A stretch of 6,471 nt of DNA. It comes from an uncultured Pseudomonadota bacterium (GTDB lineage Bacteria > Pseudomonadota > Gammaproteobacteria > Burkholderiales > Thiobacillaceae). A program made the position numbers and the translations under genes. Every line of letters starts with the position of its first letter. The first letter of the stretch is position 1. The stretch lies in the NCBI GenBank assembly GCA_903918705.1, contig CAIXFP010000567.1, forward strand, positions 1-6,471. The letters run 5' to 3'. Below the pieces are notes generated by a model. That model did not search any database. It had not been told where the DNA came from and worked only from the letters and a program-made list of their open reading frames with translations. Shown piece by piece: positions 1-5,348 of the stretch.

Positions 1-58
1 CCGATCTGTCCAGGGTGCCCTTGGTCGCGATAATCGCCAGCTTCTTTGTATCGTCCAT
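1..58 (-). CDS. dsrE2: DsrE2-like sulfur carrier protein, N-terminal fragment
   Basis: Only the first 19 codons are present; the gene runs off the left edge. Read on the minus strand it begins MDDTKKLAIIATKGTLDRS. The KLAIIATKGTLD stretch is the typical opening beta-strand and loop of DsrE2-type members of the DsrE/DsrF/DrsH-like family. These are small, often membrane-associated proteins that carry sulfane sulfur on cysteines in the cytoplasm. The cysteines and any membrane segments lie outside the window, so function cannot be confirmed from residues. The ATG is preceded by a purine-rich AGAGGTGG at 63-70, a good ribosome binding site. The gene follows tusA by 39 bp on the same strand, so co-transcription is likely. 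The rhodanese-TusA-DsrE2 order is established in sulfur oxidisers and supports the call. A related DsrE-family protein of other function is possible. Confidence 0.72.
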   Translation of the reverse strand, partial: MDDTKKLAIIATKGTLDRS

Positions 59-97
59 CACACCACCTCTCGAAACGTGGTTGTTGACAAGAGTTGC

Positions 98-325
98 TTA
101 TTTCTTCTTGATGAAGAAAGTGTACTCACCACCCGCTTCGGCGGAGGACAGGAGTTCGTTGCCGGTCTGCTTGGCAAAAGCGGCGAAGTCCTTGACGGAA
201 CCCGGATCGGTGGAGGTCACTTTCAGGACTTGGCCGGAAGTCATTTCGTTCAGGGTCTTCTTGCAGCGCAGGATGGGCAGCGGACAGTTGAGGCCGCGAG
301 CGTCGAGGTCTTTGTCGAAATTCAT
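98..325 (-). CDS. tusA: TusA family sulfurtransferase
   Basis: This 75-residue protein has the normal length for TusA. It carries the signature RGLNCPLPILR at residues 10-20, with Cys14 of the CPxP motif as the expected persulfide-carrying residue. The later TDPGS motif (residues 39-43) is also typical. TusA proteins accept sulfane sulfur from a rhodanese or cysteine desulfurase and hand it on, either to tRNA 2-thiouridine synthesis and related pathways or, in sulfur oxidisers, to DsrE-type carriers and the sulfite-producing machinery. Here it sits between a rhodanese gene (upstream, 123 bp away) and a DsrE2-like gene (downstream, 39 bp), which favours the sulfur-relay role over tRNA thiolation; that choice is inference. 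The ATG is well placed behind AAGGAA at 331-336 with a 5-nt spacer. Confidence 0.93.
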   Translation of the reverse strand: MNFDKDLDARGLNCPLPILRCKKTLNEMTSGQVLKVTSTDPGSVKDFAAFAKQTGNELLSSAEAGGEYTFFIKKK

Positions 326-372
326 GGTTGTTCCTTCAGAAAATTAGCAAGTGCTGAAAAAAGCCGGCGTAA

Positions 373-399
373 TTTATACCGCTTACCTGGAGATTGCAA
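373..399 (-). promoter_or_regulatory. possible sigma70 promoter for tusA-dsrE2
   Basis: On the minus strand TTGCAA (399-394) is followed after 15 bp by TATAAA (378-373), about 48 bp upstream of the tusA start. The -10 box is good but the spacer is short. Shifting to TAAATT gives a 17-bp spacer with a poorer -10 box. It lies in the 123-bp gap between the rhodanese and tusA, so tusA-dsrE2 may have its own promoter in addition to read-through from the rhodanese promoter. Confidence 0.35.
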
Positions 400-448
400 C
401 GAGGCGACATGACCGGGGTCAAGTTGCCATCCGTCTTGGAAATATACG

Positions 449-775
449 TCAGATCAAGGTCGCGAGTGGCTTGCCGGAGCGTGCCCAGGCCATGATGCCG
501 CCAGACAGATTATGCAGGTTGTCGTAGCCCCTGGCTGCCATGAAGGCGCATGCTTGTGCAGAGCGGGCGCCCGAGTTGCAGTACAACACCACGGGGCGAT
601 CTTGGGGAATTTCCGTGGCACGCAATGGTAGAAGGTGCAGCGGTATGTGGATTGCCCCGCTGATTACACCACGCGAAACCTCACCTTCTGTGCGCACATC
701 GATCAGGTGGATCTCTTCTTTCTTGGCGTCCAGGGAATCGACGTCCAGTTCCTTGATGTTGTACATGCCAAACAT
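449..775 (-). CDS. single-domain rhodanese (sulfurtransferase)
   Basis: A 108-residue rhodanese-fold protein. From the chosen start, the LIDVRTEGE motif is at residues 24-32, the HIPL motif at 43-46, and the active-site loop CNSGARS at 66-72 has the catalytic Cys66 followed by the small-residue and Arg pattern of sulfurtransferases. The C-terminal NLSGGIMAW at 89-97 is also characteristic. No signal peptide or membrane segment is seen, so it is probably cytoplasmic. Such proteins move sulfane sulfur from thiosulfate or a low-molecular-weight persulfide through a Cys-persulfide. An in-frame ATG seven codons upstream (796) exists. I chose 775 because a strong GAGAGGAG ribosome binding site lies just before it and would otherwise fall inside the coding region. 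As the first gene before tusA and the DsrE2-like gene, it is the likely sulfur donor to TusA (inference from the known gene set). Confidence 0.92.
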   Translation of the reverse strand: MFGMYNIKELDVDSLDAKKEEIHLIDVRTEGEVSRGVISGAIHIPLHLLPLRATEIPQDRPVVLYCNSGARSAQACAFMAARGYDNLHNLSGGIMAWARSGKPLATLI

Positions 776-780
776 ATTCG

Positions 781-788
781 CTCCTCTC
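781..788 (-). promoter_or_regulatory. ribosome binding site fixing the rhodanese start
   Basis: On the minus strand GAGAGGAG precedes the ATG at 775 by 5 nt. It supports the start MFGMYNIK over the upstream in-frame ATG at 796, for which this site would be internal. Confidence 0.75.
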
Positions 789-796
789 TCGAACAA

Positions 797-816
797 ATAT
801 TAGAGCTTTCTAATAT
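797..816. promoter_or_regulatory. perfect inverted repeat, likely repressor operator
   Basis: The sequence ATATTAGA (797-804), a 4-bp centre, and TCTAATAT (809-816) form a perfect 8-bp-arm inverted repeat in an AT-rich patch of otherwise GC-rich DNA. It covers most of the predicted -10 box (812-817) and the expected transcription start of the rhodanese gene, so a bound dimeric regulator would block RNA polymerase. The arrangement resembles operators of winged-helix repressors such as the ArsR family; sulfide-responsive members (BigR/SqrR/YgaV type) control rhodanese and sulfur genes elsewhere. No regulator gene is in the window, so its identity is inference. No T-tract follows, so it is not a typical terminator. 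Confidence 0.6.
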
Positions 817-840
817 AACTTATTTCCCCTTATTTTTCAA
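812..840 (-). promoter_or_regulatory. sigma70-type promoter of the rhodanese gene
   Basis: On the minus strand TTGAAA (840-835) is separated by exactly 17 bp from TATATT (817-812). This gives 5/6 and 4/6 agreement with the -35 and -10 consensus at optimal spacing. The predicted start near 805 leaves about 30 nt of leader before the rhodanese ATG. The promoter is overlapped by the palindrome at 797-816. Confidence 0.65.
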
Positions 841-918
841 TAGCCTATTGGTCTGGAGATTGCGCGCCGCAGCATTTTGGAAAATTTAGTCCGTAAAGCG
901 CGTGTAAATTATCCGGGC

Positions 919-984
919 ATGGGGCTTATGAAGTCTGCGTTTTCCAGCCTTCCGTTGCCTGGTGGACTTTTCCAAGCGCCCTAA
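919..984 (+). other. short ORF that may encode the true chemoreceptor N-terminus (frame problem)
   Basis: A 21-codon ORF starts at ATG 919 (second ATG at 928) and reads MGLMKSAFSSLPLPGGLFQAP before TAA at 982-984. It is one frame away from the chemoreceptor, whose frame has a stop at 929-931 and offers only a GTG at 962 without a visible Shine-Dalgarno. A GGGG at 921-924 lies 3 nt before ATG 928. The two frames overlap around 962-984, near CTTTTCC. A single extra base there, real or a sequencing error, would split one continuous N-terminus in two. Alternatively it is a chance ORF. I cannot decide without homologues. Confidence 0.25.
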
Positions 985-2407
985 AGTGTCAGCGCTTCAG
1001 GCCGATATGGGTTGTACCCTCACCTCCGAAATGCATGCCATGCCCACCAAGCTTGCCACTAACGAAGCCACTCTTGCCGAGTTTGCCCTTAGAGCAGGCG
1101 GCCTTGGTCGCGAGGCCGCCGATATTGCAGGTGCACTGGAAGATCTTGGGGCCATCAACCGTAGTCAAGGCAAGGCTTTCAACAGCCTGGTCGAGGATGT
1201 TCGTGGCATGGTTGCATCGAATCGATCCATTCAGCATCAGGCGCGGGAAGCTGAGCAACTGGCGAGCAAGACGCGCGATAGCGTGGAATCGGCGCTCTCC
1301 GACACACGCATGCTTGCCAGCGCGGTTAGCCGCGTGGAACAGGGCATATCCAGCGTTGGCGTGGCCCTCAAACAGGTGGCGCAAGCCGCGGAGGAAATAG
1401 GCCAAATTGCCTTTCAAACTCGTATAGTCGCTTTCAACGCATCGGTGGAAGCCGTCCGTGCCGGAGAGGCAGGCAAGGGCTTCGGGGTGGTGGCCGACGC
1501 CGTCAAGGATCTGGCGCAGCGGGTGCAGGCGTCCAGTCGGCTGATCACCACGACGGTGTCGCGACTGGATCAGCGCGTGGAGGCCTTGGCCAAGGAGGTC
1601 GAGTCGGAACATGGCGGAAGGCAGGGGGGCGCGGAAGAAGCCGTTGATGCCGCACTCAGCGCATTTCGCAGTGCCTTCGGCGCGGTGGCCGACAAGATAC
1701 ACAGCATGGCCGGCCAGGCTGACGGTAATCTGGCCGCATGCAACACGGTACTGAACGCCGTTCAAATTCTGGACAAGGATGTGGCCGCGTCGTCCGCCAC
1801 GTTGGAATCATCGCGCGGGCGCGCACAGGCCTTGCTTGGGCTGAGCGAAAACCTGATCGAGATCACTGCGGCGAGTGGGGTGGAAACCGAGGATACGCCT
1901 TATATCAGCGCGGTGATCGATGCGGCCGCAAGGATCAGCCTGCTTTTCGATGAGGCCATCGACAGCGGTCGCATCACGCTCGAAGAGTTGTTCGATGATC
2001 ACTACCAGCCGGTTCCCGGCAGCAATCCACAGCAGCACACGACACGCTACGTGGCATTCACCGATCGGGTGCTGCCGGCCCTACAGGAAGATCTGCTGAA
2101 TATATCGGCGCGAGTGGCTTTCTGCGCGGCGGTGGACCGCAATGGTTACCTACCCACCCACAACCTGAAGTTTTCCAAGCCGCAGGGCCGCAGCCCGGAG
2201 TGGAATGCGGCGAATTGCCGCAATCGTCGCATATTCAATGATCGTACCGGTCTGGCCGCCGGCCGCAATGAAAAACCCTTTCTCCTGCAGTCTTACCGGC
2301 GCGACATGGGTGGGGGCAAGTACGTACTCATGAAAGATCTCTCCGCGCCCATCATGGTGAAAGGACGTCATTGGGGCGGGTTGCGCATGGGCTACCAGTT
2401 CCAGTGA
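962..2407 (+). CDS. soluble methyl-accepting chemotaxis protein with C-terminal Cache/PAS-like sensor
   Basis: From GTG 962 the product is 481 residues, with no hydrophobic segment long enough to span the membrane, so it should be cytoplasmic. Residues ~30-300 are heptad-rich and Ala/Glu/Gln-rich as in receptor coiled coils. The conserved signalling hairpin that contacts CheA and CheW is clear: EEIGQIAFQTRIVAFNASVE (144-163) followed by AVRAGEAGKGFGVVADAVKD (164-183). Residues ~310-481 form a globular domain containing NCRNRRIFNDRTG, an FLLQSYRRDMGGGKYVLMKD segment and GRHWGGLRMGY. I associate this domain with the C-termini of proteobacterial soluble receptors and read it as Cache/PAS-like; its ligand is unknown. 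No C-terminal CheR-binding pentapeptide is seen. The start is uncertain: GTG 962 has no Shine-Dalgarno, ATG 1007 is an alternative, and a frame problem upstream is possible. It is divergent from the sulfur-relay genes. Confidence 0.88.
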   Translation: MDFSKRPKVSALQADMGCTLTSEMHAMPTKLATNEATLAEFALRAGGLGREAADIAGALEDLGAINRSQGKAFNSLVEDVRGMVASNRSIQHQAREAEQLASKTRDSVESALSDTRMLASAVSRVEQGISSVGVALKQVAQAAEEIGQIAFQTRIVAFNASVEAVRAGEAGKGFGVVADAVKDLAQRVQASSRLITTTVSRLDQRVEALAKEVESEHGGRQGGAEEAVDAALSAFRSAFGAVADKIHSMAGQADGNLAACNTVLNAVQILDKDVAASSATLESSRGRAQALLGLSENLIEITAASGVETEDTPYISAVIDAAARISLLFDEAIDSGRITLEELFDDHYQPVPGSNPQQHTTRYVAFTDRVLPALQEDLLNISARVAFCAAVDRNGYLPTHNLKFSKPQGRSPEWNAANCRNRRIFNDRTGLAAGRNEKPFLLQSYRRDMGGGKYVLMKDLSAPIMVKGRHWGGLRMGYQFQ

Positions 2408-2631
2408 AAAGCCGCCTGGGCTTCAGGACCACGTCAACTACTCCGGAATCATCCGAGTGGAATACTGGGGCCGGGAGGGACAGGCAAACGTGGTGCTCGT
2501 TGGTGCATGTGTGGCATGGATGAAGCCGTTTCATAAAGCCGATCAGACCATTCCGAACACATTGCCGAACGTGGTGGTTCGCCCGATCAAACTAATGCGC
2601 ATGGCGCGCAGCCAGCGTGAGCGACGGTCAG

Positions 2632-2659
2632 TTAACGGCTACCAGGCCCACGCTATAAT
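2632..2659 (+). promoter_or_regulatory. sigma70-type promoter ahead of mtfA and downstream genes
   Basis: A perfect -10 box TATAAT at 2654-2659 is preceded after 16 bp by TTAACG at 2632-2637 (4/6 match to the -35 consensus). The expected start is near 2666. It is the only strong promoter-like sequence seen before the plus-strand run mtfA-thioredoxin-aminotransferase-minC-minD, and it would leave about 255 nt of leader before the mtfA ATG. Confidence 0.55.
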
Positions 2660-2680
2660 CGCCGCCGTCAAATTGCGGGC

Positions 2681-2691
2681 AAGCAGGTGAT
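2681..2691 (+). promoter_or_regulatory. strong Shine-Dalgarno-like sequence
   Basis: AAGCAGGTGAT matches the extended anti-16S complement AAGGAGGTGAT at 10 of 11 positions. It sits 7 nt (from its GCAGG core) upstream of GTG 2695, within the predicted leader of the promoter at 2632-2659. It is far too distant to serve the mtfA ATG at 2921, so it implies translation of something starting near 2695. Confidence 0.45.
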
Positions 2692-2694
2692 AGC

Positions 2695-2928
2695 GTGAGT
2701 AATGCGTGTGCAGGTGGTACCCGGCAGCACCGCTCCCGCCACCTCTTTGCCCTGGTCCATGGGGCGCAGCGTCGCGAGGGCGCGCCCATTCCCGGCAATG
2801 CCATGAGGGTTGCCGACCGTGCACGGGAACTCGGCGCTACCCAATTTCGATGCCCGCGTCAGTCCAATCGACGGCCTGCTGTCCGACACTCCGCTCGCGG
2901 ATTTCCTGCCATGGTGCCGCATGGCTAA
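2695..2928 (+). CDS. possible small leader ORF of unknown function
   Basis: A 77-codon ORF starting at GTG 2695 directly behind a near-ideal Shine-Dalgarno and about 30 nt from a predicted transcription start. It ends at TAA 2926-2928, overlapping the mtfA ATG (2921) by 8 nt, a geometry that would allow translational coupling to mtfA. Against it, the product is Arg/Ala/Gly-rich with no recognisable motif or domain, and its third-position GC (about 61% by hand count) is lower than that of the mtfA-phase frame over the same DNA. The support therefore comes from signals and position, not from the protein. Confidence 0.25.
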   Translation: MSNACAGGTRQHRSRHLFALVHGAQRREGAPIPGNAMRVADRARELGATQFRCPRQSNRRPAVRHSARGFPAMVPHG

Positions 2929-3712
2929 GCGCTTCTTCGGTACCCTCTTCGCCAGGCCGCAAGCGGTACCGATGCCGACCGCCGCGGATTGGCACGAGGC
3001 CGCGGGCGTGGCGCTGTTCGCCGGGTTCAAGGAAGATGAACTGCTCCGCCTGCGAGCCCTGGCCGAACAACTCCTGGCCGACAAGACCTTCACCCCCGTG
3101 GCGGATGCCCAGCCCACGGGCGCCGACATCGCCGCCATCGCCCTGCATGCGGCCCTGCCCATCGTCAAGTTGGGCGTGTCCTGGTACCAGGGCTGGCAGG
3201 AAGTGGTGCTTTACCCGGCCCAGTTCATCCACAAAGCCGAGGAAATGGATGCCCACGGCGTGGTCCACCAGATGCACCATGTGCGTAGTGGCGAGGCCTG
3301 GGCAGGCGGACCGCTGATCCTGTCCCTGGACGACCTGAAGTGGTCCGGGCGCGGTGAAGGCTACGACGTGGTGATCCATGAATTCGCCCACAAACTGGAC
3401 ATGGCAAATGGCAAAGGCAGTGGCGGCGTCGACGGCCTGCCCCCCCCGCACAACGACATGAAGGTGGCGGACTGGGCGGCGGCCTTCGAGCCGGCCTACC
3501 AGAATTTCCGCCACCGCGTCGACGCCGGTGAGGAAACCGAGATCGACCCCTATGCCGGTGAAAGCCCTGCCGAATTTTTCGCCGTGCTCACCGAATATTT
3601 TTTTGACTTGCCGGAGGCCCTCGTCGAGGCCTATCCGGCGGTTTACGATCAGATGCGCCGGTTCTACCGGCAAGACCCCATGGAGCGCTTCTATGACGTT
3701 ACAAATTCATGA
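2921..3712 (+). CDS. mtfA: MtfA-type zinc metallopeptidase (M90 family)
   Basis: From ATG 2921 the protein is 263 residues, close to the 265 of E. coli MtfA. The zinc motif is intact: VIHEFAHKLD with His153, catalytic Glu154 and His157. Glu218 in ESPAEFFAVLTEYFF is the expected third ligand, as in the E. coli SDPAECFAVLSEYFF segment. The conserved IDPYA tyrosine and the QDPMER segment near the C-terminus also match. In E. coli MtfA is a cytosolic peptidase that binds the repressor Mlc and so affects glucose PTS genes; whether Mlc exists here is unknown, so the substrate is open. The frame extends upstream to TTG 2810, but the alignable family start is MAKRFFG at 2921, although no clear Shine-Dalgarno precedes it. 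Its 3' end overlaps the next gene by 20 bp, implying coupled expression. Confidence 0.9.
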   Translation: MAKRFFGTLFARPQAVPMPTAADWHEAAGVALFAGFKEDELLRLRALAEQLLADKTFTPVADAQPTGADIAAIALHAALPIVKLGVSWYQGWQEVVLYPAQFIHKAEEMDAHGVVHQMHHVRSGEAWAGGPLILSLDDLKWSGRGEGYDVVIHEFAHKLDMANGKGSGGVDGLPPPHNDMKVADWAAAFEPAYQNFRHRVDAGEETEIDPYAGESPAEFFAVLTEYFFDLPEALVEAYPAVYDQMRRFYRQDPMERFYDVTNS

Positions 3713-4073
3713 TCACCAGCACGAGCACGCGGTGTGTGACCAGTGCGTATTCGACACCGACACCCACCACTTCGAGGCCGACGTGGTGGAAGCTTCGAAG
3801 GAACGGCTCGTGCTGGTGGACATGTGGGCCGACTGGTGCGGTCCCTGCCACTTTCTCACCCCGGTGTTGTTGAAGGTGGTTCCTAGCTACGGTGGCAAGG
3901 TTCGCCTGGCCAAGGTGGAAGTGGACGAGGGCGACAACATGAAGATCGCCGGCCGCCATGGCGCCCGTGGCTTCCCCACAGTCATCCTGTACAAGAACGG
4001 CGAGGAAGTGGACCGCTTCCACTCAGCCAAGCCGGAACACTTCGTGCGGGAATTCATCGAGAAACATCTGTAG
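3693..4073 (+). CDS. thioredoxin-fold protein with His/Cys-rich N-terminus
   Basis: 126 residues from ATG 3693, which lies inside the 3' end of mtfA and has GGAG at 3682-3685, 7 nt upstream. The core is a canonical thioredoxin: VLVDMWADWCGPC at residues 40-52 with redox Cys49 and Cys52, a KVEVD strand at 74-78, and the cis-proline loop GFPTVILYKNG at 93-103. It should act as a cytoplasmic dithiol-disulfide reductant. Unusual is residues 1-27, a short extension with the His cluster HDHQHEH (6-12), then CDQC (15-18) and HH (25-26). This resembles a metal site. E. coli thioredoxin 2 has a zinc-binding N-terminus with two CxxC pairs, but here there is one pair plus histidines. No signal peptide is seen. 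The ATG choice keeps the extension, and no other good start is nearby. Confidence 0.9.
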   Translation: MTLQIHDHQHEHAVCDQCVFDTDTHHFEADVVEASKERLVLVDMWADWCGPCHFLTPVLLKVVPSYGGKVRLAKVEVDEGDNMKIAGRHGARGFPTVILYKNGEEVDRFHSAKPEHFVREFIEKHL

Positions 4074-4087
4074 CGCGGGCGCCCGCG
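4074..4087. repeat. perfect GC-only palindrome after the thioredoxin stop
   Basis: CGCGGGC (4074-4080) is immediately followed by its exact reverse complement GCCCGCG (4081-4087), starting at the base after the TAG stop. As RNA it could fold as a short very stable stem with a 4-nt loop. No T-tract follows, so it is not a standard intrinsic terminator. It might stabilise the upstream message 3' end or cause pausing before the aminotransferase gene, or be chance in GC-rich DNA. Confidence 0.35.
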
Positions 4088-4136
4088 ATTGGCGCCGACG
4101 CAGGCACGATGCCCACGCAACAGGCGGCCACCCATC

Positions 4137-4142
4137 AAGGAA
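4137..4142 (+). promoter_or_regulatory. ribosome binding site selecting a TTG start
   Basis: AAGGAA lies 6 nt before TTG 4149. No other start codon of the aminotransferase frame has comparable spacing, so this site decides the start. Confidence 0.65.
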
Positions 4143-4148
4143 CCCAGC

Positions 4149-5318
4149 TTGGAAACCGCTCGCCGCGCCGCCGACATCGAGCCCTTCCGCGTCATGGCCA
4201 TCCTGGCGCGGGCACGGGCGTTGCAGGCGGAGGGGCGCGACATCGTACACATGGAGGTGGGTGAACCGGACTTCCCCACCCCGGAGCCCATCGTCGAGGC
4301 GGGCATCGCCGCGCTGCGTGCCGGCCACACCCACTACACCCCGGCCCTGGGGCTGCCGGCGCTGCGGGAAGCCATCGCCGGCTATTACGGTGAGCGCCAC
4401 GACGTCGATGTCTCTCCCGGCCGGGTCGCCGTTACCACCGGCGCGTCCGGCGCCCTGCTGCTGGTGATGGCGGCCCTGTTCGATCCGGGCGACGAAGTCC
4501 TGTTGGCGGACCCCGGCTATCCCTGCAACCGCCATTTCGCCCGGGTGGTGGAAGCGCGCGGCGTGGGGGTGCCGCTGGGGCCGGAGTCCGCCTTCCAATT
4601 GACCGCTGAGCTTGTGGCAAGGCATTGGGGGCCGCGTACCCGCGGCGTGCTGGTGGCCAATCCGGGCAACCCCACCGGCACGCTGATCGCGGCGGCGGAA
4701 CTGGCAGCCATCCGTGAGGTGGCGCGGGCGCGTGGCGGCTGGCTGATCGTGGACGAAATCTATCACGAGCTGATCTACGACAGGGTCGAACCCAGCGCGG
4801 CGGTCCTGGGCGACGACGTCATCGTCATCAACAGCTTCTCCAAGTATTTCCTGATGACCGGCTGGCGCCTGGGCTGGCTGCTAGCACCCGAGGCACTGAT
4901 CCCGGCCATTGACCGCCTCGCGCAGAACCTGTTCCTTGCGCCGCCTACCGTGGCCCAGCATGCCGCTCTCGCCGCCCTGCAACCCGACACGCGGCCGCTG
5001 CTGGAAGCCCGCAAGACCGAACTCGGCATGCGCCGCGACCTCCTGCTGCCGGAACTCTCCCGTCTGGGTTTCGATCTGCCGGTGGCACCGCAAGGGGCTT
5101 TCTACGTATACGCCGGCATCGCGCGCTTCGGACTGGACAGCGAAGCCCTGGCCGAAAAACTCCTGCTGGAGGCGGACGTGGCCATCACGCCAGGCACGGA
5201 TTTCGGCGGCCATGATGCCCGGCGCCACGTGCGCTTCGCCTACACCACCTCCGCCGAACGTATCCGGGCTGCTCTGGCTCGCATCGAATCCGCACTGAAA
5301 CCTCTCATTAACGGATAA
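4149..5318 (+). CDS. PLP-dependent class I/II aminotransferase
   Basis: 389 residues from TTG 4149, the usual length for fold-type I aminotransferases of the aspartate aminotransferase family. Landmarks in order: MEVGEPDFPTP at about 35-45; HYTPALGLPALREAI, the region preceding the cofactor-phosphate loop; TTGASGALL; NPGNPTGT starting at Asn171, with Asn174 the cofactor-contacting residue; VDEIYHEL with Asp202 (pyridine nitrogen) and Tyr205; NSFSKYFLMTGWRLGW with Lys232 as the Schiff-base lysine; and RHVRFAYTTS near the end, providing the expected substrate-carboxylate arginine. The amino donor and acceptor cannot be told from the sequence. An upstream TTG at 4089 and an internal ATG at 4194 are alternative starts. 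TTG 4149 is preferred because of its ribosome binding site and because the LETARRAADIEPF stretch fits the family N-terminus. It lies 75 bp after the thioredoxin gene and 30 bp before minC. Confidence 0.92.
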   Translation: METARRAADIEPFRVMAILARARALQAEGRDIVHMEVGEPDFPTPEPIVEAGIAALRAGHTHYTPALGLPALREAIAGYYGERHDVDVSPGRVAVTTGASGALLLVMAALFDPGDEVLLADPGYPCNRHFARVVEARGVGVPLGPESAFQLTAELVARHWGPRTRGVLVANPGNPTGTLIAAAELAAIREVARARGGWLIVDEIYHELIYDRVEPSAAVLGDDVIVINSFSKYFLMTGWRLGWLLAPEALIPAIDRLAQNLFLAPPTVAQHAALAALQPDTRPLLEARKTELGMRRDLLLPELSRLGFDLPVAPQGAFYVYAGIARFGLDSEALAEKLLLEADVAITPGTDFGGHDARRHVRFAYTTSAERIRAALARIESALKPLING

Positions 5319-5348
5319 TTCGCCACCTTTCGCCGGTTGCCCCCACTC

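Larger units (their letters stand above)
2408..2920. other. gap without a recognised gene
   Basis: No protein family is recognisable in these 513 bp. The first ~220 bp hold only short ORFs of unconvincing composition and two weak 5-bp stems (2409-2423 and 2566-2581) without T-tracts. From 2632 there are a plausible promoter and a strong Shine-Dalgarno. Between 2702 and 2920 the mtfA reading frame shows high GC at third positions (my hand count is about 78%) but is interrupted by TGA at 2804-2806. This could be a decayed gene, an unusual mtfA leader, or simply GC-skewed noncoding DNA; an antisense frame shares the same third positions. Confidence 0.5.

Noticed and set aside
357..368. GCCGGC followed by six Ts on the minus strand as a terminator of the rhodanese transcript
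   Set aside because: The palindrome is only 6 bp with no room for a loop; it is more likely part of the tusA leader.
77..412. 111-codon plus-strand frame across tusA
   Set aside because: Antisense to tusA, which has the full family signature and a good ribosome binding site.
894..925. Possible flagellar-type (sigma28) promoter before the chemoreceptor, from TAAAG at 894
   Set aside because: The expected GCCGATAA-like -10 element is absent at the right distance.
989..1765. 258-codon minus-strand open frame
   Set aside because: Antisense to the chemoreceptor signalling region; no recognisable protein features.
2409..2423. Stem AAGCC/GGCTT just after the chemoreceptor stop as a terminator
   Set aside because: Only 5 bp of stem and no following T-tract. 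The same applies to the 5-bp stem at 2566-2581.
2457..2690. 77-codon plus-strand frame between the chemoreceptor and mtfA
   Set aside because: No ribosome binding site, no recognisable motif, and it runs through the predicted promoter at 2632-2659.
2837..3673. 278-codon minus-strand open frame
   Set aside because: Antisense shadow of mtfA, which has an intact active site; no recognisable motif in the reverse product.
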